DNA of 64,000 nucleotides, taken from NCBI GenBank assembly GCA_950295325.1, contig OX485808.1, forward strand, positions 27,362,527 to 27,426,526, in the 5' to 3' direction. Shown piece by piece: positions 23,403 through 35,201 of the stretch. The notes below the pieces were generated by a model. The model saw only the letters and a program-made list of their open reading frames with translations, was not told the origin of the DNA and searched no databases. Position numbers and translations under genes: made by a program. Position 1 is the first letter of the stretch. Each line of letters opens with the position of its first letter. This stretch comes from Polytrichum commune. Taxonomy: Eukaryota; Streptophyta; Polytrichopsida; Polytrichales; Polytrichaceae.

Positions 23403-25144
23403 GAGAGTGCAATTCCACAGGAGAGAGACAACTAGCGGATGAATGATAAAATATAATAGATGAGAACTCATTCACTGAATGAATAACTCATCAAAGTCGC
23501 TCCTTGAATTCACTTTGACAACAAGTAAGAGGGAGAACCAGTGCCGCCCGGGAAGTTTTTTGGGCATAGCCGGTCAAGATCCTAGTGATTCCAAATCCAG
23601 CCGGTTACATGTTGACATCTTCCGGTTTTGCTTTATTCATTTGAGGTACATTCTATAGATTCCTCTAAAATGATATGTAATTCTCTTGAAGTCTCCAACT
23701 TTAACCGGTTATTCTTCAAACTCAATTGGTTCATCTGGTTGGGGCAAAACAACCCATACACTCGTTCCTTGGAGGCAAGGTTGCAGTCATCCAACAAGGA
23801 ACCAGTGTATGGGTTGGTTTGCCCTCCCCTGGTTCATCTGTAACTAACCGCCGGTTCTTCCCGGACCCGTACACTAGTACCTTGGTGGATGACTGCAGTG
23901 GATGGTGTCGTCCGTTTCTCATCCACTTGTCAATCTAGTGGACTTAACCATGGTTAAGAGGTGGAGTAAGTGAAAGATTTTTCCTTTCCTTGGCAATGTT
24001 AGGATAATTATTTTTGAGGATTGCATTTTGGCTCCACCTCCCATGATGCCATCTCTTGATATAATAAATAGGAAGGAATGCCACATGGCAACTACCAATA
24101 CTATATTTTGAATAGAAATGAAATGGGTTAGGGCTTAAAGCTTGAAAATGGATCATGTCCATGGCTCTAAGTCAAACTAAAGAAATCATAGTTTCTCAAG
24201 ATATTAATGTGCTCCTATTTTATATAGTGTGGATTACTCTTGAATTAGACAATGGATACTACACCTTTAATTCAAAAATTTGAAGTACACATAAGAATGA
24301 GAAGATCCATATTTGCAATTGCAAATCACATTAGGAATTGTAGCACCATATTCAAGCTTTGCAGAAGGTATGCTTCACTAACTACAACTTTCAAAATATA
24401 TTTATTTCTACGTTTGTGCTAACATGTAGTTTGTGCTATGTATTAGCTCCATTACAAATACATTCTTTAAGAATTAGAAAGTATATTTCTTTTTCAATAC
24501 AGTACTCTTGGTTGTGATGAATCTTAAAACTCCCTCCATAATGGGTATTGCATGCCCCCACCCAAATGTAGTTGACGTTGCCAACTACCATGTTGATCAA
24601 AGAAGGTTGGTTCACCTTGCCATGGTTGGAAGACAATCTTCTATATGTAAGAAATCAGCTCATCAACTTTGAATGTTGAATTTTTTAAAAGAATGGATGA
24701 AGGTGCAACTGAGTAAGAGGTTTATTATTAAACAAAATTATGACAAACACATGCATAATTAAATACAAAGGAGGAAGATGAAGTGCCCAAGCATTTGTAA
24801 TGATTTTGTGCAACTTAAATATATTGTTTATTATGAGAGCAGATTGGAGATGAGAATTTGACAACGCCACCATAATGACTTTGATTATGTGAAAATATGG
24901 ATTTTGGAGCACCTTGATAATGTTTTCATGTGGCATGAAATAATGATGTCACTCATTTCACCTTCGTTCTATGTGTACAAACTTCATGACAAAAAGATAT
25001 GATGCTCAAATATGGACACAATGAAGTTATTGCAATGGATGCAACATTTGGAACAAATGTATCCAAGTATTGATGGCATCCATGTTTGATGACTAGACGA
25101 ATGTTGTTTCCATAGCTTGGATTCTCACAAGTTGTTCGGCCCCA
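23403..25144. other. Intergenic; kelch-gene promoter side, then AT-rich sequence
   Basis: Contains a foldback structure (23742-23898). From about 24000 to 25130 the DNA is AT-rich with only short frames that lack recognisable domains. No gene is supported. Confidence 0.5.
23742..23898. repeat. Three-arm foldback repeat
   Basis: Arm 1 (23742-23772, GGGCAAAACAACCCATACAC...) is complementary to arm 2 (23795-23824). The block running from the first loop into arm 2 (23780-23810) is also complementary to a third arm at 23869-23898 (GTACACTAGTACCTTGGTGG...). Two different hairpins could form but not at the same time. No coding potential. Confidence 0.75.
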
Positions 25145-26893
25145 ATGTTTCTTAACCCAAACACTAGTCAGAGCAACTTCATCTCTCACGAGCTAGCCGA
25201 TTCTTCTTTACGGTCTATCCTGGTTCCCACGGGGAAACTCAAGCAGAGGATAGACGTGGCGGTGGTCACTAGGGCCCAAGAGAGGGCACAAACCGTGAGG
25301 GGTGATGGTTCCGAGAAGTCCAATGAGTCTGAAGAATCACCAAAGTTCGCAGAACTCCCGGAGTTTTTGCAAAATGTAGCCCTCAAGGCCAAGGTTCCCG
25401 CAACCTCCCTAGGGCCTAACCCTGATGACGAGCCGGTAGAGAATCCATTACCAGAAGAAGAGGAAGACCTCTTCCGATTCGTGGACAGAAGAGATGTTTG
25501 GGGGAATAGATTGCCGGCCAATTTCCCACCGAAACCCCGGCCCAACGGCGCCTTTAACCCGGCAGAAGAATACGACCTTTGGACATACCTTTGTAGCCTC
25601 CGAGCAAATATTTCCTTGGCTCAACTAATTCAAGTAGCCCCCGCCTTAAGAAAGGAATTCAAGAAAAGAGCCACCCAGGTTAGGAAGCCAAAAATCCCAA
25701 CGATGGCGGTTGAGGTCTGTAGAACCCCCTTAGGGGATGAAGGGCCGATAGAGGTGGAGGTCGAGATTATGGACAAGATTATTCCACATACCTTGGTTGA
25801 TGGGGGTAGTGGAATTAACATCATGCTACTCTCAACATTGGAAAAACTTGGCCTCGAGCTCACTGGCCCTTCGCCCTTTGTTATAAACTTGGCAGATCAA
25901 AGGCGAGTCACCCCCCTTGGACAGGTAAAAAATTGCTTGATGAAGGTAGGGGGAGAAGTCTATACGATCACGTTCCAAGTCTTGAGGCTCCCTGTAACGT
26001 CCAAAAGTTACCCGATACTCCTAGGAAGAGACTGGCTTTGTAGGGCCAATGCCATCACCGTGTGGTCTATGGGCACCTCCCAAAAATCATTTGGGCCCCC
26101 TCACAACCGAACAACAACAAGAATCGCCCTCTGCAAACCTTTGACAGAATTCACAGAATCCGACCTACCCAAGTCGAAGCCAAAACCCAAAATAGCTTCG
26201 GTAGACTTAGCCAACCAAACATTGGGCACTAAGACCCATCTAGGCCCAGTAAGGGACATGGGTCCCAGCCTCTATGGCTGGGAGGACACCGGCGAGTTTA
26301 CGGCGTGGATGGAACTCAACCCCGAAGAAACAAGTACCCACACCCAGGTGTACACTATTTCCGCCACCTGGGACACATCGTTGGGTTATCCGGGACTCAC
26401 TTTGTTAGCAGATGTTCTATCCATCGAATCGGTCTACGCCCTCGAGATAGACGACACCCAACCAATGACGCTAGAGGATCTCCTACTTGAGGAAGATATC
26501 ATGCCAACATTACACTTCAGGAACACCTCCACCGGAATTCAGGTTGGCCACAACTTTGCCTCATATCCTACGGTGGCCGAGTTGCTGTCAGATAGGCTGT
26601 TAATGTTAGAAGGTCTCAGCGAGAAATGAAGGCTGAGTGTCCAACATTTCGAGGCGATGCAGCAAAGGCGCAAGGCCGTTTTCGACAAACGACACAAGGT
26701 GCGAACCTTGCAGCCAGGGACGTTGGTAATGCTACAGGACACACGAAAGATGGAATTCCCGGGCAAATTTGATGCCTTATGGCTGGGTCCTTTTTGGGTC
26801 ACCAATGTTTACGAAAACAGTCCACTTGGCTACACTAGACGGCACGTACTTTCCTACGCGAATTAATGGCGGTTGGTGCAAGATATACAATGT
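25145..26893 (+). pseudogene. Ty3/gypsy polyprotein remnant: protease joined to integrase C-terminus
   Basis: A 494-codon frame (25145-26629) carries gag-end sequence and a retropepsin-like protease: LVDGGSGINIM (active-site region, Asp with Gly-Ser instead of the common Ser/Thr-Gly) and PILLGRDWL. Reverse transcriptase, RNase H and the integrase core are missing. After residue ~470 the frame enters the integrase C-terminal region, which continues past a TGA at 26627 with EAMQQRRKAVFDKRHK and FPGKFDALWLGPF, then shifts frame near 26830 (DGTYFPTRINGGWCK is readable in another frame). It is therefore an internally deleted, non-coding copy. Possible polypurine tract CCGGTGGGGGAG at 27183-27194 is followed by TG, so an LTR could start near 27195; no second LTR was identified. 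Confidence 0.85.
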
Positions 26894-27416
26894 GTGAACG
26901 GATGCAACTGGCGAATTAAATGAAAATCAATCTTCTTAGACCCGAAGCAATGCAGAGGGCTTTAATTCTTGCAATAGGTGCTAGGATCAGAGGTCGGCCC
27001 TCCGTGGTCATTGTTTCAGGGGAAACCACTAGGGGGACCCTCTTTCTTCAGCGCCTGGGAATTGCTTCCGTAGTCCGAACTCTCTCCGAAGAGGGAGGAA
27101 GGTGGTTTTGAATTTTTTTGTTTGTAGCTCCGAGTTGCTCCTGCAAGGCGGAGGGGGTGTCTTAGGTAGACACAAACCCAGTCCGGTGGGGGAGTGTGGT
27201 GGCTTTGAACTATTTTTTGGCTTTCGAATCGTGTCCTTTCTTTCACCCCTTTCTCCTCAACTCTCTAGAAGTTAACCAACGGAAAACATGTAAGAAAAAA
27301 AAAATGTGTATGTGTCTATGGGTGTTGGTGCAGGTGACCGTGTGCCCAAGAATTGCGTGCGAGCAAGAGATTTCTGGGTCCGTCGCGCTTGGACGAGCGC
27401 CCCTTGATGGCCGACA
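26894..27416. other. Retroelement 3' flank, possible LTR start
   Basis: Non-coding sequence between two gypsy remnants. It has a purine run before TG at 27195 that could be a polypurine tract and LTR border, a 13-bp direct duplication TGATGGCCGACAG at 27405 and 27418, and no gene. Confidence 0.35.
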
Positions 27417-29950
27417 GTGATGGCCGACAGTGAGGGCCGAATTGGAGAGGCTGGGTTTATAAAGCCGGTAGAAATTACAGACTGGGTGTCTCCTATGGTG
27501 TTGGTGAAGAAAAAAAATGGAAAGCTAAGGGTATGTGTAGATTATAGGAAGTTGAATGCCATGACCCAAAATGACCACTTTTCCTTGCCATTCATTACAT
27601 TATTGTTGGAAGAGGTAGGTGGTCATGCTCGTTATAGTTTTATGGATGGCTATGCAGGCTACAATCATATTTCTATAGCATTAGCAGACATTCACAAGAC
27701 AACTTTCACTATTCCTTGGGGTACATTTGTATGGGTGGTTATGCCATTCGGGCTTTGTAATGCCCCTGCCACATTTCAAAGATTAATCATATATATCTTT
27801 ACAAATTTGTTGTTTAAATCGATGACAATTTTTGTAGATGATTTTAGTACACAGTCTAATACTAACTAACATCTAGAAAGTGTGAGAGAGACTTTGATTA
27901 GATATAGAAAGGCTCAGTTGACCTTGAACCCTGACAAAATTTTCCTAGAAGTGCAGAGAGGAGTGTTGCTAGGATATATAGTGAGTGAGAAAGGGAGGGA
28001 ACCTGATCCGGAAAAAATAGCAGTGATAGATGGTTTGGCTACTCCTACCAATGCGAAAGGGATAGCCAAGTTGTTGGGATATGTGGGGTGGTATAGAGAG
28101 TTGATCCCGGATTATGCAAAGATTGCAGTGCCTATCACATAACTGCTTAGAAATGATTGTAAGTTTGAGTGGACCAAGGCATGCCAACATGAATTTGAGG
28201 AGTTGAGGTCCAAGCTGAGCACTTACCCGGTATTGAGACCTCCGGATTGGGATAAGTCATTTAATGTATTTTGTGATGTTAGTTCGGTGGCAGTAAGTAG
28301 TGCGTTGTGTCAGTCAATAGGAGATAAGGGAAAATATCAACCCGTGGCTTACGCAAGCCGACAGTTGATTCCCGCGGAGATAAACTATTCAACTACCGAA
28401 AGATAGTGTTTAGCCATAGTGTTCTCTATTAAGAAGTTTCGCCACTACCTCATGTGCAACCCAGTGTTTTTTTTTGTGGACCACATGGCGATTAAAGTCA
28501 TGGTCAACAAGGCAAAGTTGAGTGGAAGGTTAGCTAGGTGGGTATTATTGTTGAAGGAATTCGATTACACTGTAGAGTATAAGCCGGGTCGGATGCATTT
28601 ACAAATGGACCACTTATCCAGGTTGTCGGACGAGATTGGCTCCAGTCCCATTGATGACATGTTGAGGGATGACAATCTTTTTGTGGTGACTACCCAAGCG
28701 GATTGGTACTCGGGCATTGTTGAATTTTTTACCACTCAACAACTAACATGAGACTGGACGAAGGAAGCTATAAAGAAAGTGAGAATCAATAGTAGGCACT
28801 ATGCAGTGATAGAACACAGATTGTTTAGAAGATGTGCAGATGGGTTGCTAAGGCGTTGTGTATCAAAAGTAGAAGTGTCATTGATTTTAGTCGCTTGTCA
28901 TGATAGAGCGTGTGGTGAACACTTCTCGGAGCAACTCACGGGGCAAAAAATACTTAGAGCTAGTTACTTCTGACCCACTTTATTTAAGGATGCTCAGAAT
29001 TATGTCAAGAAGTGTGATGGTTGCCAGAGGTATACGAGGAACGATCTCCGCATGGAGATGTCACTTCATATGTTCTTACCTTTAGTTTTTTTTAAAAATG
29101 TGAAATCGATTATGTGGGAGAAGTTCACCTCCACTCCTGAAAATGTATGGCATATATTGTTATGGTCACGGAGTATTTGACCAAGTGGACGGAGGCCAAG
29201 ACGGTCAAGACAAACACTGCTGCCAATGTTACCACATTTATGTACGAGAACATCATCTCACGATTTGGGTGTCCCAAGATTTTAGTTAGCGATAGGAGAA
29301 CTCATTTTTTGAATTCTTTAATTCAAGAGATGATGGATAGATTTCAGATTGACCATCGTAAGACAACTCCTTATCATCCACAAACCAATGGTCAAACGGA
29401 GCAAATCAATGAAACATTCGTAAGTATCTTTCGTAAGATATTTCATAATTCTAAGAGAGACTATGATGTCAAGTTGTTGGCCGCCTTGTGCGCTTATCGA
29501 ACGACATTTAAAGTGACCACTCAAGCCACCTCATTCTCATTGGTGTATGGATTAGAGACTACTCTTTCCATTGAATTTGAAATTGAGTCATTGCGAGTGG
29601 CAGTTGATTCTCGTCTCACAAATAGTCAATCACTGAAGAATAGGTTTACAACACTTGAGGAATTTGATGAGAGACGAATGATAAGTGCTCAACATATCGA
29701 GGCCATCCAAAGGCGAAGGAATATCACTTTCGATAAGCGGCACAAGACGAAGACTTTGTGGACATGTATGATGGTATTACTATAAGATGCTACGAAACTG
29801 GAGTTCTCGGGTAAGTTTGATGTTGTGTGGTTGGGTCCATACCTCATCCGTGAGGCATTTCCGAACAACTCACTGCAATTAGAGATATTGAATGGAGAAA
29901 GCTTTACAACCCACACATCCGGCAATCAGTGCAAGGAGTACATGGCTTGA
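27417..29950 (+). pseudogene. Ty3/gypsy pol remnant (RT, RNase H, integrase)
   Basis: Domains follow in order in one degenerate frame. Reverse transcriptase (27430-27870): VDYRKLNAMT, FMDGYAGYNHI, MPFGLCNAPATFQ and the FVDD active-site box. The connection and RNase H (27880-28750): YASRQLIPAEINYSTTER. Integrase (28780-29785): a zinc-binding H-H-C-C region near 28900-29025, then Asp in EIDYVG, Asp in LVSDRRTHF and Glu in NGQTEQIN, so the DDE triad is still recognisable. In-frame stops occur at 27867, 28140, 28404, 28749, 28971 and 29783, and there is a frameshift near 29098. The integrase C-terminus ends at 29950 (GNQCKEYMA). It differs clearly from the gypsy remnant just upstream, so this is a second family, not one rearranged element. 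Gag and LTRs were not found. Confidence 0.92.
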
Positions 29951-31318
29951 TGTGACAACTTGCCTGCAAGCCAGAGTTCTAGATCCATCCCCTAATGGTC
30001 ACCAGTTATGTGAGTTTAATATTGTGCCCACATGTCAATTTAACTTAAGAAAATATTAAACCTTAGGATTTGCAATGGGTTGAGTTAGTCTAATTGCTAG
30101 ATTGAATTAAAGTTAAAGGTTTTAGTTAAAGTTGAGTTTAAAGTTGTAAGTCTTGGAATTATTAAAGGTGAAAAACGAAAAAAAAAGTGAGTAGTTTTAA
30201 TTAGAAACCAAGAAGGGCTTGAGGTCCAGTAGTTATAGGCCATGTCGTTGTTCGTTTTAGGGAGGCCTGAAAGGTTTTGGATAAACCCTGGATTCGGAGG
30301 CCAAGAGGGAGAAGAGAACCCCTGGACTGCTCTCGATGTTTGGCAACATGACAGTGAAACAGGGGAGGCGAAGCCGTTGAAGGCAGCGCGGGGAGGATTC
30401 ATGTTGTGGGCTTGCGGGATCTGAGGTGGAAGGTGGTTGCAGCAGGTTGGGGTTGCGAATGAGGCAAATATGAATGTGTGAAGACGTCGACCAGCTGGAC
30501 AGTCAGCTGGGATGGTGAGATTTACAATGTTGAGCTCGTAGTTGTTGGTCAGGTCAGTGATTGAAAATGTGTCAATGCAGTTGAATGAGCGGTTAAGGTG
30601 CTAACGGAAAGGAGAGCCAGCAGAGGGAGATGTGAATGCTGGAAACTACACAGCTTGAGGGGTGGGACTCATCAGATCCCTTCGGCGAATGAAGAAGATT
30701 GAGGGTGCAAAAAAAATCTTTTGGCGGAGTCCCTATTGGTAAGTAGGGAGAAGATCCTCCGAACATGGAGGTTGAATGAAAGCTGCCGAAATTCACAGAG
30801 TTATGGGGAGGATTAAAGCTTGCCTCTAGGCAGCTACAGAGGACACCTCTGAGGTTGTGAGAACAGAATCAGTCGGTGGGATTGCGGAGATTCACAAGGC
30901 CGAAGGTAAACTCGAGGGAGCCACTGCCCAACATTTACATTCAGCAACCAGGGAGAGAATGGTGAAGGGGGAAGTCTGTCTGGACAGAGTAGGGCCTGAA
31001 TTCAGTTGCGATGTGGAACTCTTGTCCGAGAAGGTCTGACGCGCAAGGAAACGAATGCTTCAGGGAAGGGGGACAATATGATCGCATGATCTGTTGGTCA
31101 GTGGGTGGAGTGTTATCGAGCTGCTAAGGAGCATTGATCTGGCTAATGAAGGAGGATGCTCAGAGCACAAGGAATTGTGGGCCAAGTGTCACGAGTACAG
31201 CAGAGACTGCCGAACCCATTCAAGTATTGTTGAAGGGACTCATTGTGGCCAGGAGGTCGAGCCTGCCGGATCGGTAAGGTGGCTTGGTGTTTTTGATCTT
31301 AGGACTGAGGTTCGGTTG
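29951..31318. other. Intergenic, G/A-rich, no supported gene
   Basis: Follows the gypsy remnant. From 30240 to 31380 the plus strand is rich in G and poor in C runs and has several short frames without recognisable domains. It might include LTR or untranslated retroelement sequence, which cannot be shown here. Confidence 0.45.
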
Positions 31319-31326
31319 CCGGATCT

Positions 31327-31733
31327 CACGGGTAGATCACTCCATTGTCAAGTTGAACACCACGTGCGACCAAGAAAAATCTTTTTTTGGTAAGTTGCAC
31401 CACCAAAATGGGTCAAAATTTTATCAAAATTTTTTCATGAGTAGATATACACAGTCCCAATGACATAGTTAAAAGTGGTAACTATTTGATGATTTGTTTT
31501 TTTCATAAAACATACCATTTATAACTAGAATGACACATAATTGAACTAAAACAATTATTAAAAAATAAAGATGATTAAAAATTTCAAAAAAAAATACAAA
31601 AGATACTATCAATGGTTATATATATGTAGAAAAAATATCATAAATTTTAAAATTATATATGGCATGTAATATAGGGGTAGCAAACTTTTGTCCGCACGTG
31701 GTGTCAACTTGACAATGTAGTGACCTCCCCGTG
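31327..31733. mobile_element. hAT-type MITE, 407 bp, with 8-bp target duplication
   Basis: An exact 8-bp direct repeat CCGGATCT lies directly outside both ends (31319-31326 and 31734-31741), the target size of hAT transposons. The ends CACGGGTAGATCAC... and ...GTGACCTCCCCGTG are inverted repeats, and the similarity runs inward for about 50 bp (CATTGTCAAGTTGA, CACCACGTGCG). The centre is AT-rich and non-coding. Confidence 0.9.
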
Positions 31734-34068
31734 CCGGATCTGCTGGACATTAGTTGATTAGGTAGTTACTTGAAAATCATGGCAGACTAATGGTGTAACT
31801 AGAAGGTTGAAATCTCTTAGGGAGGAAATAGTGTGTTAGTGGGGGAGTGTTTTTGTGGATTAGGAGGGGGCCGCACCCGGCGTCTCCATGCCTGGACCGG
31901 GTCTGTAACCGGTGGAGAAAAGCTAATGGAGCCCGCACATCATGTGCACAAAACCGGGCCCGTTTGGTGTGTGTCAGACCCTGTCCCCGCACGGTTCCTG
32001 CCGGAAACGGTGTCGTGGCTGCCCTTAGTGCTGGTTTCCCAACGCAGCCAGATACCAGCGTTATGAACAAGTCCATGGATGATGCGGATGAACTGTGGTG
32101 TCGCGGGATGAAGGTCATCCACAGCGCGTCTGCTGCACGGCGTCTCCAGGGGTCCGTTGCTTCCCCGGTTTGGGATTCGGCATTTGCTGCTGCTCGCGTG
32201 CGTGCTGCGGAGAACGTTTGGGGTCTGGTTTTGCTGTTGTTGATGGTCGCGCTGCATCCAGGGAATGGGTGTGTGGCTGGAGAGGGAGGGAGGGCCGGGG
32301 ATGGGAGGCGAACGAAGTTGAGGCGGGGTATTGGCTTTTGTTGCGTGGAGAGCACGCGGTCAACGACCGGCGCCGGCTGGAGGCGCCTGTGCGGAGCGAA
32401 GGAGATGTGTAGGCGCGAAGTGTGAAGTCGAGGTTGGTGGCGAAGGTGAACCCCGGGCGGGAGCAAGTCTTGCCGCGACTCGCAGCAGCCGACAGCGGTG
32501 GAGCGGCAGAGGGATTGCGTGAGGCCTGGGCGCATTCATCTGGCTTGCGACGACATTACGGCACGGGGAGCTCAGGTACATCCGATGGCAACCGTTTGGT
32601 GGCCACTTATGCAGGGATGTGCTGGATTTTTGGGTTAGGGTGCTATGCTTGGGTTTTCTGTGTTCGTTGTGCTGCATTTTGTGCTGGGAGTTCTCTGCCT
32701 GCTCCCTCCGCGCACAATGCCAGCAGGAAAAATGCGTTTGGAACCCCATTCTCTTCTGCAGTTCCTGCTCTGTTTGGGGCACACGCACTCGCAAGGGCTC
32801 CGTCAAATGGGCCTCCGTGGGCTGCTATTTTTCGGCTACCTGGAAGCTCCAGGGCCATGCAGGTATGTGTGTCGTCGTCGTACAGGCGGCCATCGGGCGT
32901 GCTTGGGGTTCGTCTAGTGCTCAGGGTTGTCATGGTGCCTTCCCTGTCTTGAGTAGGGTGGGTTTAGTGGGTTTGATTGTTCTGTGCGGGAAAGGAGTTT
33001 AGTGGATGTTTCTGTCCATTGCCTAAGCCGTTCCCCGCGCATTGGCGCAGTTCTTGCCATTATATAGAATAGCAACAGCCTTGGCTAGCGGAAATGAAAC
33101 GAGTCTGGTGGTCTTAGGGTGCACGCGGGTCGGCCTCCGATCGCCAACCTGCATTGGCGATGCCGGTTGTGCCATGCGCCAGCCATCATTTATTTTTTGT
33201 CGGTCGCCGCGAACTCTTCCAGTAACGCGGGGCTCTGTGTAGCGCAGCCGTTGCAGCCTGCGGCGTGCAACCCACTCTCCGAATTGCAACTTCTCTGCTC
33301 CCTGTCCAGTGCCACATTCGCAGCAACATATTTCTTGCCTCCCCTCGCGCCTTCCATATGTGCCGAGCTGCAATGTGCCTAACAGATTGCGATCGCTGAT
33401 GTGTGCAGGTGGAAACTTATTAAGAGCTGCTCCTCTTTTCCTGTGTGATGTGCGGTCCCAGCTGTATGCTGCTACCAGCCACCACACACATATTCCAGAC
33501 AGTATGCATTTGTGTCTCACATTGGCCGCATACCATTGTGAACCATGTACACCCCAATTCAATACATGGTGCAACGTTCATAGCTTCCCGTCCTTGGGTC
33601 AAATTTTAATTTGTTCGGTGTTTCTCGGCGCCTACATCAATTAAGAATAAAAACATATTTTGAGCAATACTCCACTTCAATTCTTCCGTGTCTGTGTGTG
33701 CCGTCCAGGTTCTTGTCTGTAATTGAAAATGCCATGGTTTTCTCTGTGCATGCCGATGTCGCTAGTGTGTGTTGATGTTCTTGCGACTGGGGCTGCACTG
33801 CCAAATGCAGAGTCAATGTTTCCTCCACAACACCCATTTTTTTGTCTGAATGTGCATCGATTCACTGTCATTCCCAACTTTTCTACACTGTGCGGACGGA
33901 ATTTGTGCCCTGCAGTTGGCATATATTGTCACGACTTGTTCTCTTTGCTGGATTTAATGCCCCTGTGTACACGCATCTAGATTTTGTGTGTGAAGCCTTA
34001 TCCCAATTCCTTTGCAGAGCACTGCATTGTTAGTTTTCCGTCTGCGTAAATTGGGTGGGTTGTTTGCG

Positions 34069-35187
34069 ATGGACGACATTGTTCGGTTGGAGGACAACTC
34101 CCAGTCTCCATCCAACACTTTGCCATTCGAGACAGATTTTGAGTTGCCAACTGAGCTGGTCGACGATGAGGTGCCGGTATCATTTGTTGGGGGACCTTCC
34201 AGAGGTGGAATTCGAGCTGGGGGTAGGTCAAGGACATCTCGCTCAACACCATTGTCATCTCAAACACAGGCTGCGGCATCTCAAAAGGTTCGGGGACCCA
34301 ATTGGACGGAGGCCGAGATGCTCGTGCTCATCGGCCAAAAGCGAATTGAGTGGGATGGGAGGCACAACTGCAATCAGCCTTCCTTGGCAAAATTTGTGTA
34401 TGGAACCACCGCTTGGAAACTTGTGTTGGCAGGTTGCATGAGTGTTGCTAGTTTTAGAGCTAGGGATACCGACCAGATCACCAACAAATGGGACGGTTTA
34501 ATCAAAGATTACAAGAAGCTAAAGGACTACATAGATGGGACAGGCTCCGCCAACTGGTGGGGCATGAGTAGGGAGGAAAAGAAGCAATTGTCAAAGACTA
34601 GGAAGATGCCACTTGAGTTTAGCGAAGCTCTGTATGTAGAGATGGAAGGTTTTGTGGGTAGACGGCAGATATTTGGGCATGCAGCAGATGTCGTAGACTC
34701 CGATAGAGCGCCGACACCCGTGGGCAGGCAGTTTGGGCGTTCCACTCCTTCTCCGCGGGAGGCGGGTTCTGTGGGAGCTGGGAGTCCAATCGCCAACACG
34801 ACGGCTGCGTCCGAGTCTCCCTCCGCGACAACACCTGGACATGACACACCTGGATCGACAGGACGGAAGAGGAAGGCAGTTGGCACGGACAACCTGGTGG
34901 ACTTCGTGAAGGACTTTAACCATGAGTACCTGGCACGTGTTGAGGCGCAAGACTCCGAAAAACGCACATGGAGGAGTGATGTTCTAGCATTTGACACAGC
35001 CAAGGAGGCTAGACTCACACGAAAGGAGTCATTGGCTGCCGATATGGAACAAAAGTTTTACGACTTGGAGGTGGAGAGGACACAGAATTTGGGGAACATG
35101 ACAACGGCTTTACTTATGCTGGCATCGTCTATGGACACACTTACCAGGTTCTCTTTTGCACCTACAACTATTTCAATTGAACTCTAA
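34069..35187 (+). CDS. Harbinger ORF1: SANT/trihelix-like DNA-binding protein (372 aa)
   Basis: The accessory protein of PIF/Harbinger elements, which binds element ends and brings the transposase to the nucleus. The start taken is ATG 34069 (MDDIVRLEDNSQ); the frame is open a further 57 nt upstream without another ATG. A trihelix/Myb-SANT-like domain spans about residues 75-180 with the spaced tryptophans NWTEAEM, AWKLV and NKWDGLIKDYKKLKDY. A Ser/Pro-rich linker and a KRKAV basic patch (~residues 265-275) follow, and then a charged, probably helical segment to the C-terminus. The stop is only 14 nt from the end of the convergent transposase. The frame is complete, so this part of the element appears intact. 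Confidence 0.85.
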   Translation: MDDIVRLEDNSQSPSNTLPFETDFELPTELVDDEVPVSFVGGPSRGGIRAGGRSRTSRSTPLSSQTQAAASQKVRGPNWTEAEMLVLIGQKRIEWDGRHNCNQPSLAKFVYGTTAWKLVLAGCMSVASFRARDTDQITNKWDGLIKDYKKLKDYIDGTGSANWWGMSREEKKQLSKTRKMPLEFSEALYVEMEGFVGRRQIFGHAADVVDSDRAPTPVGRQFGRSTPSPREAGSVGAGSPIANTTAASESPSATTPGHDTPGSTGRKRKAVGTDNLVDFVKDFNHEYLARVEAQDSEKRTWRSDVLAFDTAKEARLTRKESLAADMEQKFYDLEVERTQNLGNMTTALLMLASSMDTLTRFSFAPTTISIEL

Positions 35188-35201
35188 ATCCATTCTCTCT
35201 C

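Noticed and set aside
29147-29200. Loss of the first integrase aspartate (TEYLTKW)
   Set aside because: The Glu in TEYLTKW is not the catalytic position. The catalytic Asp lies upstream in EIDYVG, readable across a frameshift near 29098.
31833-33002. Several overlapping open frames up to 252 codons on both strands
   Set aside because: The DNA is GC-rich, the frames overlap on both strands, and no domain or conserved motif is seen. They are chance frames in the Harbinger left arm.
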